Positions 14,450 to 23,103 of a stretch of DNA of 53,168 nucleotides are shown one piece after another. Origin of the DNA: Candidatus Omnitrophota bacterium. GTDB taxonomy: Bacteria; Ratteibacteria; UBA8468; B48-G9; JAFGKM01. The notes under the pieces were generated by a model. That model made no database searches. It was not told where the DNA came from and saw only the letters and a list, made by a program, of their open reading frames with translations. Location of the stretch: NCBI GenBank assembly GCA_016928555.1, contig JAFGKM010000083.1, positions 1 to 53,168 on the forward strand, given 5' to 3'. How positions within the stretch are numbered: position 1 is the first letter of the stretch; the number at the start of each line of letters is the position of its first letter. The translations under genes and the position numbers were made by a program.

Positions 14450-15586
14450 TTACAGTTTTGTCCTCACCAATTCTCTTACCTTGTTTTTTGCCCGGCGGTC
14501 AATTTCAAATATATCTTCCAGAGACACATGTTTTTTTATCCGGTGTGAACGTACAGCCTTCTGCACGATATCAATTATGCCGTTAAATTTTATTTTCCCC
14601 TGCAGGAAAAGGTTCACCGCTTCTTCATTTGCGGCGTTCAGCACGACGGGTAAAGACCCGTTTTTCTCAATCGCCTCCGCCGCAAGCGAAAACCATGCTG
14701 AATTTCTGTCGGCAGAAGAGAACGTAAGCTTTTTCATACTGCTGAAATCTATCGGCCGCCAGGGAGTTTCTTTCCTCCGGGGGTAGTCCAGAACGAAGTT
14801 TATGGGAAATTTCATGTCCGGAGACGAAAATACGCCCTTAATAGTCCCGTCATTCAGTTCAACCATGCCGTGGATGAACGCTTCCGGATGGATAAGGACG
14901 CCTATTTTCTCCGCAGGCAGTCCGAAAAGATAGTGCGCCTCTATAATTTCAAACGCCTTGTTCATCATGGTCGCCGAGTCAACCGTTATCTTTTTGCCCA
15001 TCTTCCACACAGGGTGTTTCAGAACATCCTTCAAAGTCGCATTTTTGCCCGCCGGCCTGCCGCCGAAAGGCCCGCCGGAAGCGGTAAGATATATCTTTTT
15101 TACATCTTCCTTTTTTATGCCTTCCAGCGCCTGAAAAACCGCATTGTGCTCGCTGTCTACGGGCAGTATGCAGGCGCCGTATTTTCTGCTAAGCCGGTTA
15201 ATGATGTGCCCTGCAACGACAAGAATTTCCTTTGTCGCAAGCCCTATTACCTTTTTGCTGCGTATCGCAGAGCAAACCGCTTTCAGCGTACTGATTCCCG
15301 GGATGGCGCAGATGATGATATCAGCCTTTTTCAATGAGGCAATCTTTTCAAGCCCTTTGTCCCCGCATAAGATTTTCACGCGGGGAAACCGCCGCTCAAA
15401 AACCGTGTCGACTTTCTCAAAATAGACGTATTCCGGCCTGAATTCCCTTATCTGCCGGGCAAGCAGGTCTTTATTCTCCCTGCAGGCAAGTCCAATGACG
15501 TTAAACCTATCCCTGCCCTTTCTTATGACCTCAAGGGTATTTTGTCCTATCGTCCCCGTACTGCCCAGTATTACGATGTTTTTCAT
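14450..15586 (-). CDS. dxr: 1-deoxy-D-xylulose 5-phosphate reductoisomerase
   Basis: A 378-residue DXR, the committed MEP-pathway enzyme using NADPH and a divalent metal. GSTGTIGQNTLEVI is the NADPH-binding turn, and PVDSEHNAVFQAL holds the metal-binding Asp and Glu. TASGGPFGG is the flexible loop region, and KMGKKITVDSATMMNKAFEIIEAH carries the catalytic and phosphate-binding residues. The C-terminal helical domain is present. uppS lies 57 nt upstream, leaving no room for cdsA, which is often found between the two. Confidence 0.97.
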   Translation of the reverse strand: MKNIVILGSTGTIGQNTLEVIRKGRDRFNVIGLACRENKDLLARQIREFRPEYVYFEKVDTVFERRFPRVKILCGDKGLEKIASLKKADIIICAIPGISTLKAVCSAIRSKKVIGLATKEILVVAGHIINRLSRKYGACILPVDSEHNAVFQALEGIKKEDVKKIYLTASGGPFGGRPAGKNATLKDVLKHPVWKMGKKITVDSATMMNKAFEIIEAHYLFGLPAEKIGVLIHPEAFIHGMVELNDGTIKGVFSSPDMKFPINFVLDYPRRKETPWRPIDFSSMKKLTFSSADRNSAWFSLAAEAIEKNGSLPVVLNAANEEAVNLFLQGKIKFNGIIDIVQKAVRSHRIKKHVSLEDIFEIDRRAKNKVRELVRTKL

Positions 15587-15601
15587 TTGTCTTTAAAGAC
15601 A

Positions 15602-15624
15602 GTGCCATAAATCGCACCGCTACA
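15602..15624 (-). repeat. REP-like hairpin, imperfect
   Basis: GTGCCA, loop TAAA, TCGCAC, tail CGCTACA. One mismatch (C opposite C) in the stem. Lies between dxr and uppS. Confidence 0.7.
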
Positions 15625-15643
15625 ATTTGCCGAATGCTGCATA

Positions 15644-16369
15644 CTAATTGCCGTTCTTTATACCTCCGAATCTTCTTTTCCTTCGTCCGTAAGCCCCAAC
15701 CGCCTTGAGAAAATCTTCTTCGCCGAAATCAGGCCATAGCACAGGAGTAAAATAAAACTCAGCATAAGCCGCCTGCCACAAGAGAAAATTGCTTATCCTC
15801 TTTTCGCCGGACGTCCTGATAATAAGGTCTGGCGGGGGGATTTTCCCAGTATAAAGATTTTTTTCAATCAATTCTTCGGTTACGTCTTTTTCCGGCACAC
15901 CTGAACGGACAATTTTTTTAACCGCATCCGTTATTTCCTGGCGGCTGCCGTAGTTAATGGCGAAAACAAGGTTCAACCCCGTATTTTTCCCCGTCATCTT
16001 TTCAATGTCCGCCATAGTCTTTTTAAGAACCTGCGGAAGCTGTCCCCTCCTGCCTATAAAATTCACCTTCACATTGTTTTTGCAGAGATTTTTGCACTCT
16101 GTTCTCAGCCTATGCTCCATAAGACGGAAGAGAAACTCCACCTCGACACGGGGCCTTTTCCAGTTTTCCGTTGAGAAAGAGTAGAGCGTAAGGCATTTCA
16201 CCCCGCATTTATCCGCCGCCTTTACAATCTTTCTGACAGATTCAAGTCCCGCCCTGTGCCCTTCAATCCGCGGAAGGTTTTTCTTCTGGGCCCACCTTCC
16301 GTTCCCGTCCATGACAATTGCTATATGAACAGGCATGATTTCCTTTTTCTTGTTTTTTTCTCTTTTCAT
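15644..16369 (-). CDS. uppS: Isoprenyl transferase (undecaprenyl diphosphate synthase)
   Basis: A 241-residue cis-prenyltransferase that elongates farnesyl diphosphate with isopentenyl diphosphate to the lipid carrier for peptidoglycan. IVMDGNGRWAQKK holds the catalytic Asp and phosphate loop. LTLYSFSTENWKRP, LVFAINYGSRQEI and LIIRTSGEKRISNFLLWQAAYAEFYF are conserved regions III-V. It starts the uppS-dxr-rseP-ispG run. Between it and lptB lies the 125-nt structured element at 16390-16514. Confidence 0.96.
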   Translation of the reverse strand: MKREKNKKKEIMPVHIAIVMDGNGRWAQKKNLPRIEGHRAGLESVRKIVKAADKCGVKCLTLYSFSTENWKRPRVEVEFLFRLMEHRLRTECKNLCKNNVKVNFIGRRGQLPQVLKKTMADIEKMTGKNTGLNLVFAINYGSRQEITDAVKKIVRSGVPEKDVTEELIEKNLYTGKIPPPDLIIRTSGEKRISNFLLWQAAYAEFYFTPVLWPDFGEEDFLKAVGAYGRRKRRFGGIKNGN

Positions 16370-16389
16370 AACTTAGTTCATCCTGCCTA

Positions 16390-16514
16390 ATACCGAGTTG
16401 AGTTCGCAAGAAAGCAAGGCGGCCAGAAGGAGGCAACGAGGCGTATGTAAAAAATACGCCGAGGAAGCCGACGACGCAGCCAACGATGCTCTGTTGATGA
16501 AATCAGCTCGGTAT
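16390..16514 (+). ncRNA. Structured 125-nt element, copy A (candidate RNA or mobile hairpin)
   Basis: Ends pair as ATACCGAGTTGA (16390-16401) with TCAGCTCGGTAT (16503-16514), 12 pairs including one T-G. Inside, GGCGTAT (16440-16446) pairs perfectly with ATACGCC (16454-16460). Unpaired blocks shared with copy B at 23104-23228 are AGGCGG, AAGGAGG, GAGGAAG, CGACGCA and CCAACGA. Copy B is also exactly 125 nt, and its stems differ in a compensatory way. The non-Watson-Crick pairs in both copies are G-T only when read on the plus strand, which is why that strand is given. It is antisense to the lptB-uppS transcript, and its right end shares a base with the lptB stop codon. Function unknown. Confidence 0.6.
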
Positions 16515-17230
16515 CATATCTGAAAATTTTCGCCGAAATACACCTTTCTGGAATCAGGGTGCGAAAGGATTTCTTCCGGAGTTCCTTCTATGAGTATTTC
16601 GCCTTTATTTATCAGGTAAGCCCTGTCGGTAATTCTCAGGGCGTCCCGGACATTGTGGTCGGTCAGCAGTATACCTATACCGTCTTTTTTCAGTCCCACT
16701 ATTGTCTCCTGCAATTCGTAAACCGTCTTGGGGTCGATGCCGGAGAAAGGCTCGTCCAGCAGAAAGTACTTCGGGTTAAGAGTCAGGCTTCTTCCTATCT
16801 CAAGACGCCGCTTTTCGCCGCCCGAAAGGGTGCCGGCCGTATTTTTTCTCATTTCGTAAAGCCCAACTTTCAACAGGGCTTTGCGGCATACCTCTTCCAT
16901 TGCCGTTCTGTCCCTGTAATAGTCTTCCAGAACGATGTATATGTTATCCTCTACGGTAAGCCTGTTGAAGAGCGATATCTCCTGTGGAAGATAGAGCATG
17001 CCCGCCCGCGCCCTTTTCCATACGGGCAGGGAAGTTATATCCGTTTCGTCAAGGAGAATTTTCCCTTTATCCTGAAGGAGAAACCCGAGTATCATTTCAA
17101 AGGTCGTGGTCTTGCCGGCGCCGTTGGGTCCGAGCAAGCCTACCACTTCCCCTTTCTCCACGCTTATGGAGATGTCCGCAACCGCGGTTTTTCTGCCGAA
17201 ATTCTTTTTGAGGTTTATTGCTTTAAGCAT
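16514..17230 (-). CDS. lptB: LPS-export ABC transporter ATP-binding protein
   Basis: A 238-residue ABC ATPase. Walker A is GLLGPNGAGKTTTFEMI, the signature is TLSGGEKRRLEIGRSL, Walker B is FLLDEPFSGIDP and the switch is LLTDHNVRDALRI. The combination GPNGAGKTT, LPQE in the Q-loop and TDHNVR is diagnostic for LptB, which powers lipopolysaccharide movement through LptFG. LptFG and LptAC are not in the window. It begins 3 nt after ruvB ends. The last codon and stop (Ile then TGA) lie in an 18-mer that also overlaps the stop of the DUF6785-like gene near 30910. Confidence 0.95.
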   Translation of the reverse strand: MLKAINLKKNFGRKTAVADISISVEKGEVVGLLGPNGAGKTTTFEMILGFLLQDKGKILLDETDITSLPVWKRARAGMLYLPQEISLFNRLTVEDNIYIVLEDYYRDRTAMEEVCRKALLKVGLYEMRKNTAGTLSGGEKRRLEIGRSLTLNPKYFLLDEPFSGIDPKTVYELQETIVGLKKDGIGILLTDHNVRDALRITDRAYLINKGEILIEGTPEEILSHPDSRKVYFGENFQI

Positions 17231-17233
17231 CTT

Positions 17234-18250
17234 TTAAAAAAGGTTCGTGCTTCCGGGATTGATGTTTATGCCCATATGTTTATAGGCAAGCGCTGTAGCC
17301 GTCCTGCCCTGTGCAGTTTTCTTTATAAAACCCTTTCTCACCAGAAAACTTTCATAAACCTCTTCTATGGTGTCGGATTCCTCTCCCACCGCTATGGACA
17401 GGCTCTTAAGCCCCACAGGACCCCCAGCAAACTTGGTGATGATAACCTCCAGTATGTTTTTATCCATCTCGTCAAGACCTTCTTCGTCAACATCCATCCT
17501 GTCAAGGGCGTGCCTTGAAATCTCCATGTCTATAACCCCTTTTCCCTTCACCTGCGCGTAATCTCTTATTCTCCTTAGAAGCCGGTTTGCAACCCTGGGG
17601 GTTCCCCTTGAGCGTTTTGCTATCTCCGCGGCTCCCTCTTCTGTTATCCCGGTATTGATCAGCCTGGCGGCCCTCTCTATAATCGCCTTTAGCTCTTCGG
17701 AAGAGTAGTAATCCAGCCGGTGCATGATGCCGAACCTGTTTCTTAAGGGAGAGGTAAGCAGTCCGACTCTCGTTGTCGCCCCCACAAGAGTGAAGCGCTT
17801 CAAAGGAATCTTTACTGACTTTGCCTTGGGCCCCTCGCCTATCATTATGTCTATGCAGAAATCTTCCATCCCGCTGTATAGGTATTCTTCAATGTTTCTG
17901 GAAAGCCGGTGAATCTCATCTATGAAAAGGATATCCCCTTCATCAAGGTTGGTAAGTATTCCCGCAAGGTCGCCCGCTCTTTCAATTACGGGGCCCGACG
18001 TGGCTTTTATGTTGACCCCCATCTCATTGGCAAGGATATATGCAAGAGTCGTCTTGCCTATCCCGGGAGGTCCGTGAAAAAGTACATGGTCAAGAACGTC
18101 TCCTCTTTCCTTTGCGGCTTTGATAAAAACTCCGAGGTTTTCTTTCACTTTGTTCTGGCCGACAAACTCGGAAAATCCTTTGGGCCTGAGGGTATTTTCG
18201 TATTTTATATCCTCGCCGGCAGCAATCGGAGACGTTATTCTCTCTTCCAT
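17234..18250 (-). CDS. ruvB: Holliday junction branch-migration ATPase RuvB
   Basis: A 338-residue AAA+ motor. It has [19 protein letters not shown], Walker [15 protein letters not shown], Walker [10 protein letters not shown], sensor 1 [21 protein letters not shown] with the arginine finger, sensor 2 [12 protein letters not shown], and the winged helix ending [12 protein letters not shown]. With RuvA it drives branch migration and with RuvC it resolves junctions. Gap to ruvA is 4 nt. Confidence 0.98.
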   Translation of the reverse strand: MEERITSPIAAGEDIKYENTLRPKGFSEFVGQNKVKENLGVFIKAAKERGDVLDHVLFHGPPGIGKTTLAYILANEMGVNIKATSGPVIERAGDLAGILTNLDEGDILFIDEIHRLSRNIEEYLYSGMEDFCIDIMIGEGPKAKSVKIPLKRFTLVGATTRVGLLTSPLRNRFGIMHRLDYYSSEELKAIIERAARLINTGITEEGAAEIAKRSRGTPRVANRLLRRIRDYAQVKGKGVIDMEISRHALDRMDVDEEGLDEMDKNILEVIITKFAGGPVGLKSLSIAVGEESDTIEEVYESFLVRKGFIKKTAQGRTATALAYKHMGININPGSTNLF

Positions 18251-18254
18251 TTTG

Positions 18255-18842
18255 TTATCCCTTTTTAAGGGCTTCTTTTATAATCTCCTCTATGGACATC
18301 TTGCGTCCTTTTTCCTTCATTATCTTGCCTACGCTGACCGCCGCCTCTCTTCTCTTATAGCCGAGAACGGTCAATGCCTCAACCGCGCTTGCAAAAATCT
18401 CCCTTTCGCTGTCTTCCTGCCTCTCTTCCGAAACAGGAAGCTTTTCAACCTTCTGTTTCAATTCAACTATCAGCCGCTCCCCCGTTTTTTTCCCGACTCC
18501 GGGAACATTGGTGAAAACAGAGGCGTCGTCGGAAAGAATGGCATTATACAACTCGTCTGTTCTCAGCCCGGATAGAATCCTCATTGCCACCTTCGGACCG
18601 ATTCCCGGGACGGAAAGAAGCATAAGGAAGGTTTCTCTCTCCCGTTCCGTTGAAAAACCGAAAAGATTTATTTCTTCCTCCCTTATCTGCTGGAAGGTGA
18701 ACAGTCTGATATTTTCGCCTTCTTCTCCTATGGATTGTGAGGTTTCAAGAGAGACGTTCAAAGTATAACCTACGCCGTTATTCTCTAAAACAACCCTGGC
18801 GGGCGATTTAAAGACCAGTTTGCCCTGAATGTAATAAATCAT
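18255..18842 (-). CDS. ruvA: Holliday junction DNA helicase subunit RuvA
   Basis: A 195-residue RuvA. Domain I (about 1-65) opens [23 protein letters not shown] with the VGYTLNVS strand. Domain II has two helix-hairpin-helix motifs, [16 protein letters not shown] and [18 protein letters not shown]. Domain III (about 150-195) is the RuvB-binding three-helix bundle with [13 protein letters not shown] start at the internal ATG that matches the family; the gene then overlaps the ruvC end by 35 nt. Confidence 0.96.
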   Translation of the reverse strand: MIYYIQGKLVFKSPARVVLENNGVGYTLNVSLETSQSIGEEGENIRLFTFQQIREEEINLFGFSTERERETFLMLLSVPGIGPKVAMRILSGLRTDELYNAILSDDASVFTNVPGVGKKTGERLIVELKQKVEKLPVSEERQEDSEREIFASAVEALTVLGYKRREAAVSVGKIMKEKGRKMSIEEIIKEALKKG

Positions 18843-19311
18843 GCTCTTTTTTATAGTGGAGGTATGCCACCGCCGCTGCGACGGCATCGCTTTCATCAAG
18901 GCTTTTGAACCCTTTATGCCCGGTCATGTGCTCTATCATAAACTGCACCTGTTCTTTTGTCGCAGAACCCTGTCCCGTAATACTCTGTTTTATCTCCCTG
19001 GCCGGCAGAAGACAGAACCCTGTCCCTTTCCTTATTGCGGAACCGATAATAACCCCGGTAACCTGTCCTATTTTTAACGCAATCCGGACATTTTTGCCGA
19101 GATATATTTCTTCAACGGCGACTATATCCGGAGCTGTTTCATCCATCAGGACATCAAATTTTTCAATTATGGCCAGTATTTTTTTTTCATAAGAGGCTCC
19201 CGCGGCAGGAACAATTGCCCCGGACCTAAGCACCGTCTGGCTTCTTTCACTGCCTTCAACAAGTCCGTAACCCACCCTGTTAACACCCGGGTCGACCCCT
19301 AATATTTTCAT
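18808..19311 (-). CDS. ruvC: Holliday junction resolvase RuvC
   Basis: A 167-residue RNase H-fold nuclease. The start MKILGVDPGVNRVGYGLVE carries the first catalytic Asp. VAVEEIYLGKN supplies the second acidic residue, and the C-terminal KSLDESDAVAAAVAYLH the last two. The upstream in-frame extension of 31 codons overlaps the yebC end and does not match the family. Order yebC-ruvC-ruvA-ruvB is the classical one. Confidence 0.96.
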   Translation of the reverse strand: MKILGVDPGVNRVGYGLVEGSERSQTVLRSGAIVPAAGASYEKKILAIIEKFDVLMDETAPDIVAVEEIYLGKNVRIALKIGQVTGVIIGSAIRKGTGFCLLPAREIKQSITGQGSATKEQVQFMIEHMTGHKGFKSLDESDAVAAAVAYLHYKKEHDLLHSGQTGL

Positions 19312-19321
19312 GCTTTTACTG

Positions 19322-20065
19322 TTAGGCGGCGCCGGCCACATCGTCAGGGATGTCAAAATTTGCATAGGCGCCCTGAACGTCATCGTGGTCTTCAAGCGTC
19401 TCAAGCAGTTTAAGAACCTGTTCGGCCGTTTTCCCCTCTACCTTAACGGTGTTTTTGGGGACTAAAGTGACGTTTGCATCCGCCGGCTCAATGCTCTTAT
19501 CTGCAAGAGCTTTTTTTACGTTTTCAAAATTTTCCGGAAGGACTGTTATTTCGTAAACGTCATCTTCGTTTGTCATATCTTCGGCGCCCGCTTCAAGTAT
19601 CATGTCGAGAAGTTCGTCCTCTTTAACCTTTTCCCTGCTTACGGAGATGACTCCCTTTCTTTCAAATATCCATGCCACACTTCCGGCTCCTCCGAGATTG
19701 CCGTTATGCTTGGAAAAAATCGAGCGTATCTCTGAAGCGCTTCTGTTTTTGTTGTCCGTCAGAACTTCAACGTATATGGCCACTCCCCCGGGCCCGTATC
19801 CTTCATAGGTAACCTGCTCAAATTGCACGCCGCCTTCTTCCCCCATCCCTTTCTTTATGGCGCGCTGGATATTGTCGTTCGGCATATTGAAACTCTTCGC
19901 CTTGTCTATAACCATCCTCAGGCGGGGGTTGGTATCAGGGTTGCCTCCTCCGGTCTTTGCGGCCATCATTATTTCCCTGATAAACTTCGTGAACATCTTG
20001 CCTCTTTTTGCATCCGTCGCCATCTTCTTATGCTTGATACTGTGCCATTTGGAATGTCCCGACAT
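19322..20065 (-). CDS. yebC: YebC/PmpR-family DNA-binding / translation factor
   Basis: A 247-residue protein opening MSGHSKWHSIKHKKMATDAKRGK, the invariant YebC/PmpR start. Three-domain architecture is complete, with GGNPDTNPRLRMVIDKAK and the YEGYGPGGVAIYVE block. YebC proteins have been described as regulators and more recently as factors easing ribosome stalling. SD AAGGAGGG decides the start; the longer frame passes through a REP-like cluster. Gap to ruvC is 10 nt. Confidence 0.96.
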   Translation of the reverse strand: MSGHSKWHSIKHKKMATDAKRGKMFTKFIREIMMAAKTGGGNPDTNPRLRMVIDKAKSFNMPNDNIQRAIKKGMGEEGGVQFEQVTYEGYGPGGVAIYVEVLTDNKNRSASEIRSIFSKHNGNLGGAGSVAWIFERKGVISVSREKVKEDELLDMILEAGAEDMTNEDDVYEITVLPENFENVKKALADKSIEPADANVTLVPKNTVKVEGKTAEQVLKLLETLEDHDDVQGAYANFDIPDDVAGAA

Positions 20066-20082
20066 TGTACCCTCCTTATCAT

Positions 20083-20203
20083 CGCAGGCTGAAGACCTGC
20101 AGCTACCCTTGAATTTATTGATAACCGGTAGCCGCAACTCTTTAGGTTGCGCTGTCATGAGTGCGCAGGTTTTCTTTTCGCAGGCTGAAAACCTGCGGCT
20201 ACC
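20083..20203. repeat. BIME-like cluster of three REP-like hairpins
   Basis: Copy 1, 20083-20107 (CGCAGG/CCTGCA stem, tail GCTACC). Copy 2 inverted, 20127-20151 (GGTAGC, stem CGCAAC, loop TCTTTAG, stem GTTGCG). Copy 3, 20179-20203 (CGCAGG, loop CTGAAAA, CCTGCG, tail GCTACC). Reversed, copy 2 has loop CTAAAGA and tail GCTACC with a different but still paired stem. It occupies the gap between the BFN gene and yebC. Confidence 0.85.
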
Positions 20204-20236
20204 CGTTCAGAAATCCGAACGCAAAGACGGATTTCT

Positions 20237-20764
20237 TTACTCTTTTTTCATTTTCGCCCAGAAGTCCTTTGCGCTGATACTCTCTATGTTTTTTCTGAAA
20301 TCCTCCGCTTCCTTCCTGCTGATAGGCCCTGAAAGGTCGCCGGTTTTCAGAAATTCCTTCCCTCCGTAATTTTTAACTATCTTAACGTCCTCCAGAAGCG
20401 TCTCTTCGGCAAAAATCGGCGCCTTAAACCTCAAGGCAAGCGCTATGCCGTCGCTCGGCCGGCAGTCTATCGTTTCTTCTTTCCCGCCGCGCTGAACTAT
20501 CATATTTGCATAATAGGTGTTGTTCTTTACGGTGTAAATTTCCAGCCTCGCAAACTCATACCCTGCTGAAACCATGACATTTTTCATAAGGTCATGCGTA
20601 AGAGGCCTGGAGGAAGCCGATTCTTCCAGCACAAAAAGTATGGACTGCGCCTCAAAAATTCCCACCGCTATGGGCAATATCTTCCCCTTTCTGCTTTTAA
20701 GTATTATAACGGGGAGTTCGTGCAAAAGATTAAGAACAATGCCCGCTATCTCAACTTTTTCCAT
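20237..20764 (-). CDS. Bifunctional-nuclease (BFN, DUF151) domain protein
   Basis: A 175-residue protein starting MEKVEIAGIVLNLLHELPVIILK. The BFN/DUF151 domain spans about residues 1-130: ILPIAVGIFEAQSILF, then RPLTHDLMKNVM, then TIDCRPSDGIALALRFKAPIFAEE, the most conserved block. The C-terminal 40 residues are charged and helical, with a UVR-like flavour but no clear motif. Family members bind or cut nucleic acid; their cellular role is poorly defined. The gene starts 4 nt after the EF-G-like gene ends, so the two are co-transcribed. Confidence 0.85.
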   Translation of the reverse strand: MEKVEIAGIVLNLLHELPVIILKSRKGKILPIAVGIFEAQSILFVLEESASSRPLTHDLMKNVMVSAGYEFARLEIYTVKNNTYYANMIVQRGGKEETIDCRPSDGIALALRFKAPIFAEETLLEDVKIVKNYGGKEFLKTGDLSGPISRKEAEDFRKNIESISAKDFWAKMKKE

Positions 20765-20768
20765 GTGT

Positions 20769-22787
20769 TTACTGCTGCTCCTTCTCTTTTTTTCTCTCAT
20801 CTATTATCTTCTGGGCTATATGAGCCGGCACAACCTCATAGTGGGAGAAGAGCATCGTATATGTCCCCTGTCCGCTGGTTATGGACCTTAACTCATTGGT
20901 ATAATTCGCCATCTCGGCGAGAGGAACCTGCGATTTCACAACCTGCGTCCTGCCGGAGGAAATCATATCCAGAACCTTGCCCCTTTTTGCGTTAACGGTG
21001 CCTATAACGTCTCCCACAAAATCCTGGGGGACCCTTATCTCAACGTTGACAATCGGCTCAAGAAGTATGGGACTGCCCTGCTGAAGCGCCTTCTGCAAAG
21101 CAAGGATGCCCGCAAGCTGGAAGGCGATATCCGACGAGTCAACGGTATGGTATGTCCCGTCGTAAAGCCTCACCCGTATGTCAACCACGGGATAGTATGC
21201 AAGAGAGCCCTTTTTCATGCCCTCCTTTATCCCCTTTTCCACCGAAGGGATAAACTGCCTCGGGATGGCTCCTCCGACAACTTCGTCAACGAACTCAAAA
21301 CCGCCCCCTCTCGGAAGAGGCTCAACCTTGATATAGCAGTGTCCATATTGGCCTCTGCCGCCCGTCTGTTTCTTGTGCTTCCCCTCCGCATCCGCGGGAG
21401 AGGTGATTGTTTCCTTATAAGCTATCTTGGGAATCCCTTTCTCCACCTCGACGCCAAACTTGTTTTTGAACTTGTTTATCGCTATGTCTATGTGGAGGTC
21501 TCCCATGCCGGCAATGATAGTCTCTCCCGTTTCGTCATCCCTGAAAACCTTTATGGTAGGATCCTCTTCGGCTATCTTGTTTATGGCGTTGCCGAGCTTA
21601 TCTTCGGTCCCCTTGACCTTCGGCTTTATGGAATAGGAAACTGCCCCTTCCGGCGGCCTTGTCACAGCAAACGTGAGCGGATTTCCCTGTTCGCAGAATA
21701 TGTCAAACGCCTCAGCGCTGGAGAGTTTGGCAACCGCAACCACTTCTCCCGAAATGGCTTCGGGTACAGACTCCTGTTTCTTGCCCTGCATCCTGAGAAG
21801 CTGTCCCACCCTTTCCTTGGTGTTCTTTGTAACATTCAGGAACTGGGAATTTGATTTAAGTTTGCCTGAAAAGACTCTCAGGTACGAAAGCTTGCCGGCA
21901 AACGGGTCGAAAACAGTCTTTACGACAATTCCGAGCAGAGGCTGACCTTCGTTCCTTGCAACCTCTTTATCCTGTCCGTCCGAAGCCGACGCTTTTAACG
22001 GAGCCAGCTCTTCGGACGAAGGCATATAGTCAAATATAAACTGCGTAAACTCCTTAATTCCAGTCTGGCTCATTGCGGAGCCGGAAAGAACGGGTATCAC
22101 CCTGCCTTCAATAACTCCCTGCTTTATATGCTTTAATATCTCCTCAAAAGGAATTTCCTCCCCCTCCAGGTACTTTTCCATCAGGGCGTCGTCCAGTTCG
22201 GCAATCACGTCCATTGACCGCTGGATATATTTCTGAAAAGACTGATCATTCGTCTGTTTCCCGTCAAGAAGATTTGCGACGCCGGCCAACTTTCCATTTT
22301 CATACAGCGGGCAGGTCACAAGAAGCAGTTTTTTCCCGAATGCGGACTCCATTTCATCCCAGAGCTTGTCAAAGGAGATATCCGGCATATCAAGTTTGTT
22401 AATAAACATGCATGCGGGCTTTCCCTTCCCTGAGATAATCTCCCAGAGCTTTTCGTCTCCGGAAGAAACGCCTTCGTCAGCGGATATGTTCAATGCGGCG
22501 TTATCCGCGGCTTCAACGCCCGCAATCTGCTCTCCTATGAAATCCATGTACCCCGGAGTGTCAACGATGCACATAACCTTGTTCTTGCCGCCCTTTATAT
22601 AGCCGGTGCTCAAGCTTATGCTCATCTGCCTCTTAATTTCTTCTTCATCGAAATCCATGGTTGTACTGCCTTCGCTCACCGCTCCCATCCTGTCAATCAT
22701 GCCCGCGCCGTACAGCATCGCTTCAGCAAGCAGTGTTTTACCAGTCTTGTTTCCTCCGAAAATCCCCAGGTTGTAAATACTCCCCAT
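20769..22787 (-). CDS. Elongation factor G-like GTPase (EF-G paralogue)
   Basis: A 672-residue five-domain translational GTPase. The P-loop is IFGGNKTGKTLLAEAML, G3 VDTPGYMDF, G4 INKLDMPD. The switch I region reads DFDEEEIKRQMSISLS instead of the EF-G RGITI element. This marks the EF-G-like subgroup, not the canonical translocase. Domains II-V follow, with GRGQYGHCYIKVEPL in domain IV and GTYTMLFSHYEVVP at the end. The canonical fusA is expected elsewhere. Proposed roles in the subgroup include translation under stress, but none is established here. Start chosen by SD AAGGAGG; the extra 22 codons upstream are not conserved. Confidence 0.88.
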   Translation of the reverse strand: MGSIYNLGIFGGNKTGKTLLAEAMLYGAGMIDRMGAVSEGSTTMDFDEEEIKRQMSISLSTGYIKGGKNKVMCIVDTPGYMDFIGEQIAGVEAADNAALNISADEGVSSGDEKLWEIISGKGKPACMFINKLDMPDISFDKLWDEMESAFGKKLLLVTCPLYENGKLAGVANLLDGKQTNDQSFQKYIQRSMDVIAELDDALMEKYLEGEEIPFEEILKHIKQGVIEGRVIPVLSGSAMSQTGIKEFTQFIFDYMPSSEELAPLKASASDGQDKEVARNEGQPLLGIVVKTVFDPFAGKLSYLRVFSGKLKSNSQFLNVTKNTKERVGQLLRMQGKKQESVPEAISGEVVAVAKLSSAEAFDIFCEQGNPLTFAVTRPPEGAVSYSIKPKVKGTEDKLGNAINKIAEEDPTIKVFRDDETGETIIAGMGDLHIDIAINKFKNKFGVEVEKGIPKIAYKETITSPADAEGKHKKQTGGRGQYGHCYIKVEPLPRGGGFEFVDEVVGGAIPRQFIPSVEKGIKEGMKKGSLAYYPVVDIRVRLYDGTYHTVDSSDIAFQLAGILALQKALQQGSPILLEPIVNVEIRVPQDFVGDVIGTVNAKRGKVLDMISSGRTQVVKSQVPLAEMANYTNELRSITSGQGTYTMLFSHYEVVPAHIAQKIIDERKKEKEQQ

Positions 22788-22917
22788 TCTTTTATCCTCC
22801 TTAAAAACAACAAAATAGACCCAATTCCCGCCTCTCCATGCAAAGACGGGCAAAAAGGATTGATTAAGACTGCCTCAAAACCGGTATTTAGCCCGGCGTT
22901 TCTGAATTTGCGGGATT

Positions 22918-22946
22918 ATTATATCAGATTTTCCCGCTTCTGGGAA
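22918..22946 (-). promoter_or_regulatory. Possible promoter for the EF-G-like/BFN operon
   Basis: Minus strand TATAAT (22918-22923), 17-nt spacer and a weak -35 TTCCCA (22941-22946). Predicted leader about 125 nt. The stretch 22788-23240 otherwise holds only this, a C/G-run palindrome and the 125-nt element. Confidence 0.45.
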
Positions 22947-22998
22947 ATCTATAGTATTGCGGGAGATTGCTTATAGGGATAAAAACACCGCAGAGATA

Positions 22999-23075
22999 AA
23001 TCCCCCTCAGTCCCCCTTTTTCAAAGGGGGAGAGATTGCCTTCCCCCTCCTTAGAAAAAGGAAGGTCGGGGTGGA
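22999..23075. repeat. C/G-run palindromes
   Basis: AAATCCCC and runs of C, TTTTTCAAA centre, runs of G, followed by a second CCCCCTCC...AAGGTCGGGG hairpin. Same family as those flanking rseP. Confidence 0.65.
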
Positions 23076-23103
23076 TTTGAAAGAAGAAGCAAGGAAGATA
23101 GTA

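Noticed and set aside
19312-19404. A longer RuvC N-terminus
   Set aside because: The added codons overlap yebC and the family starts at MKILGVDPG.
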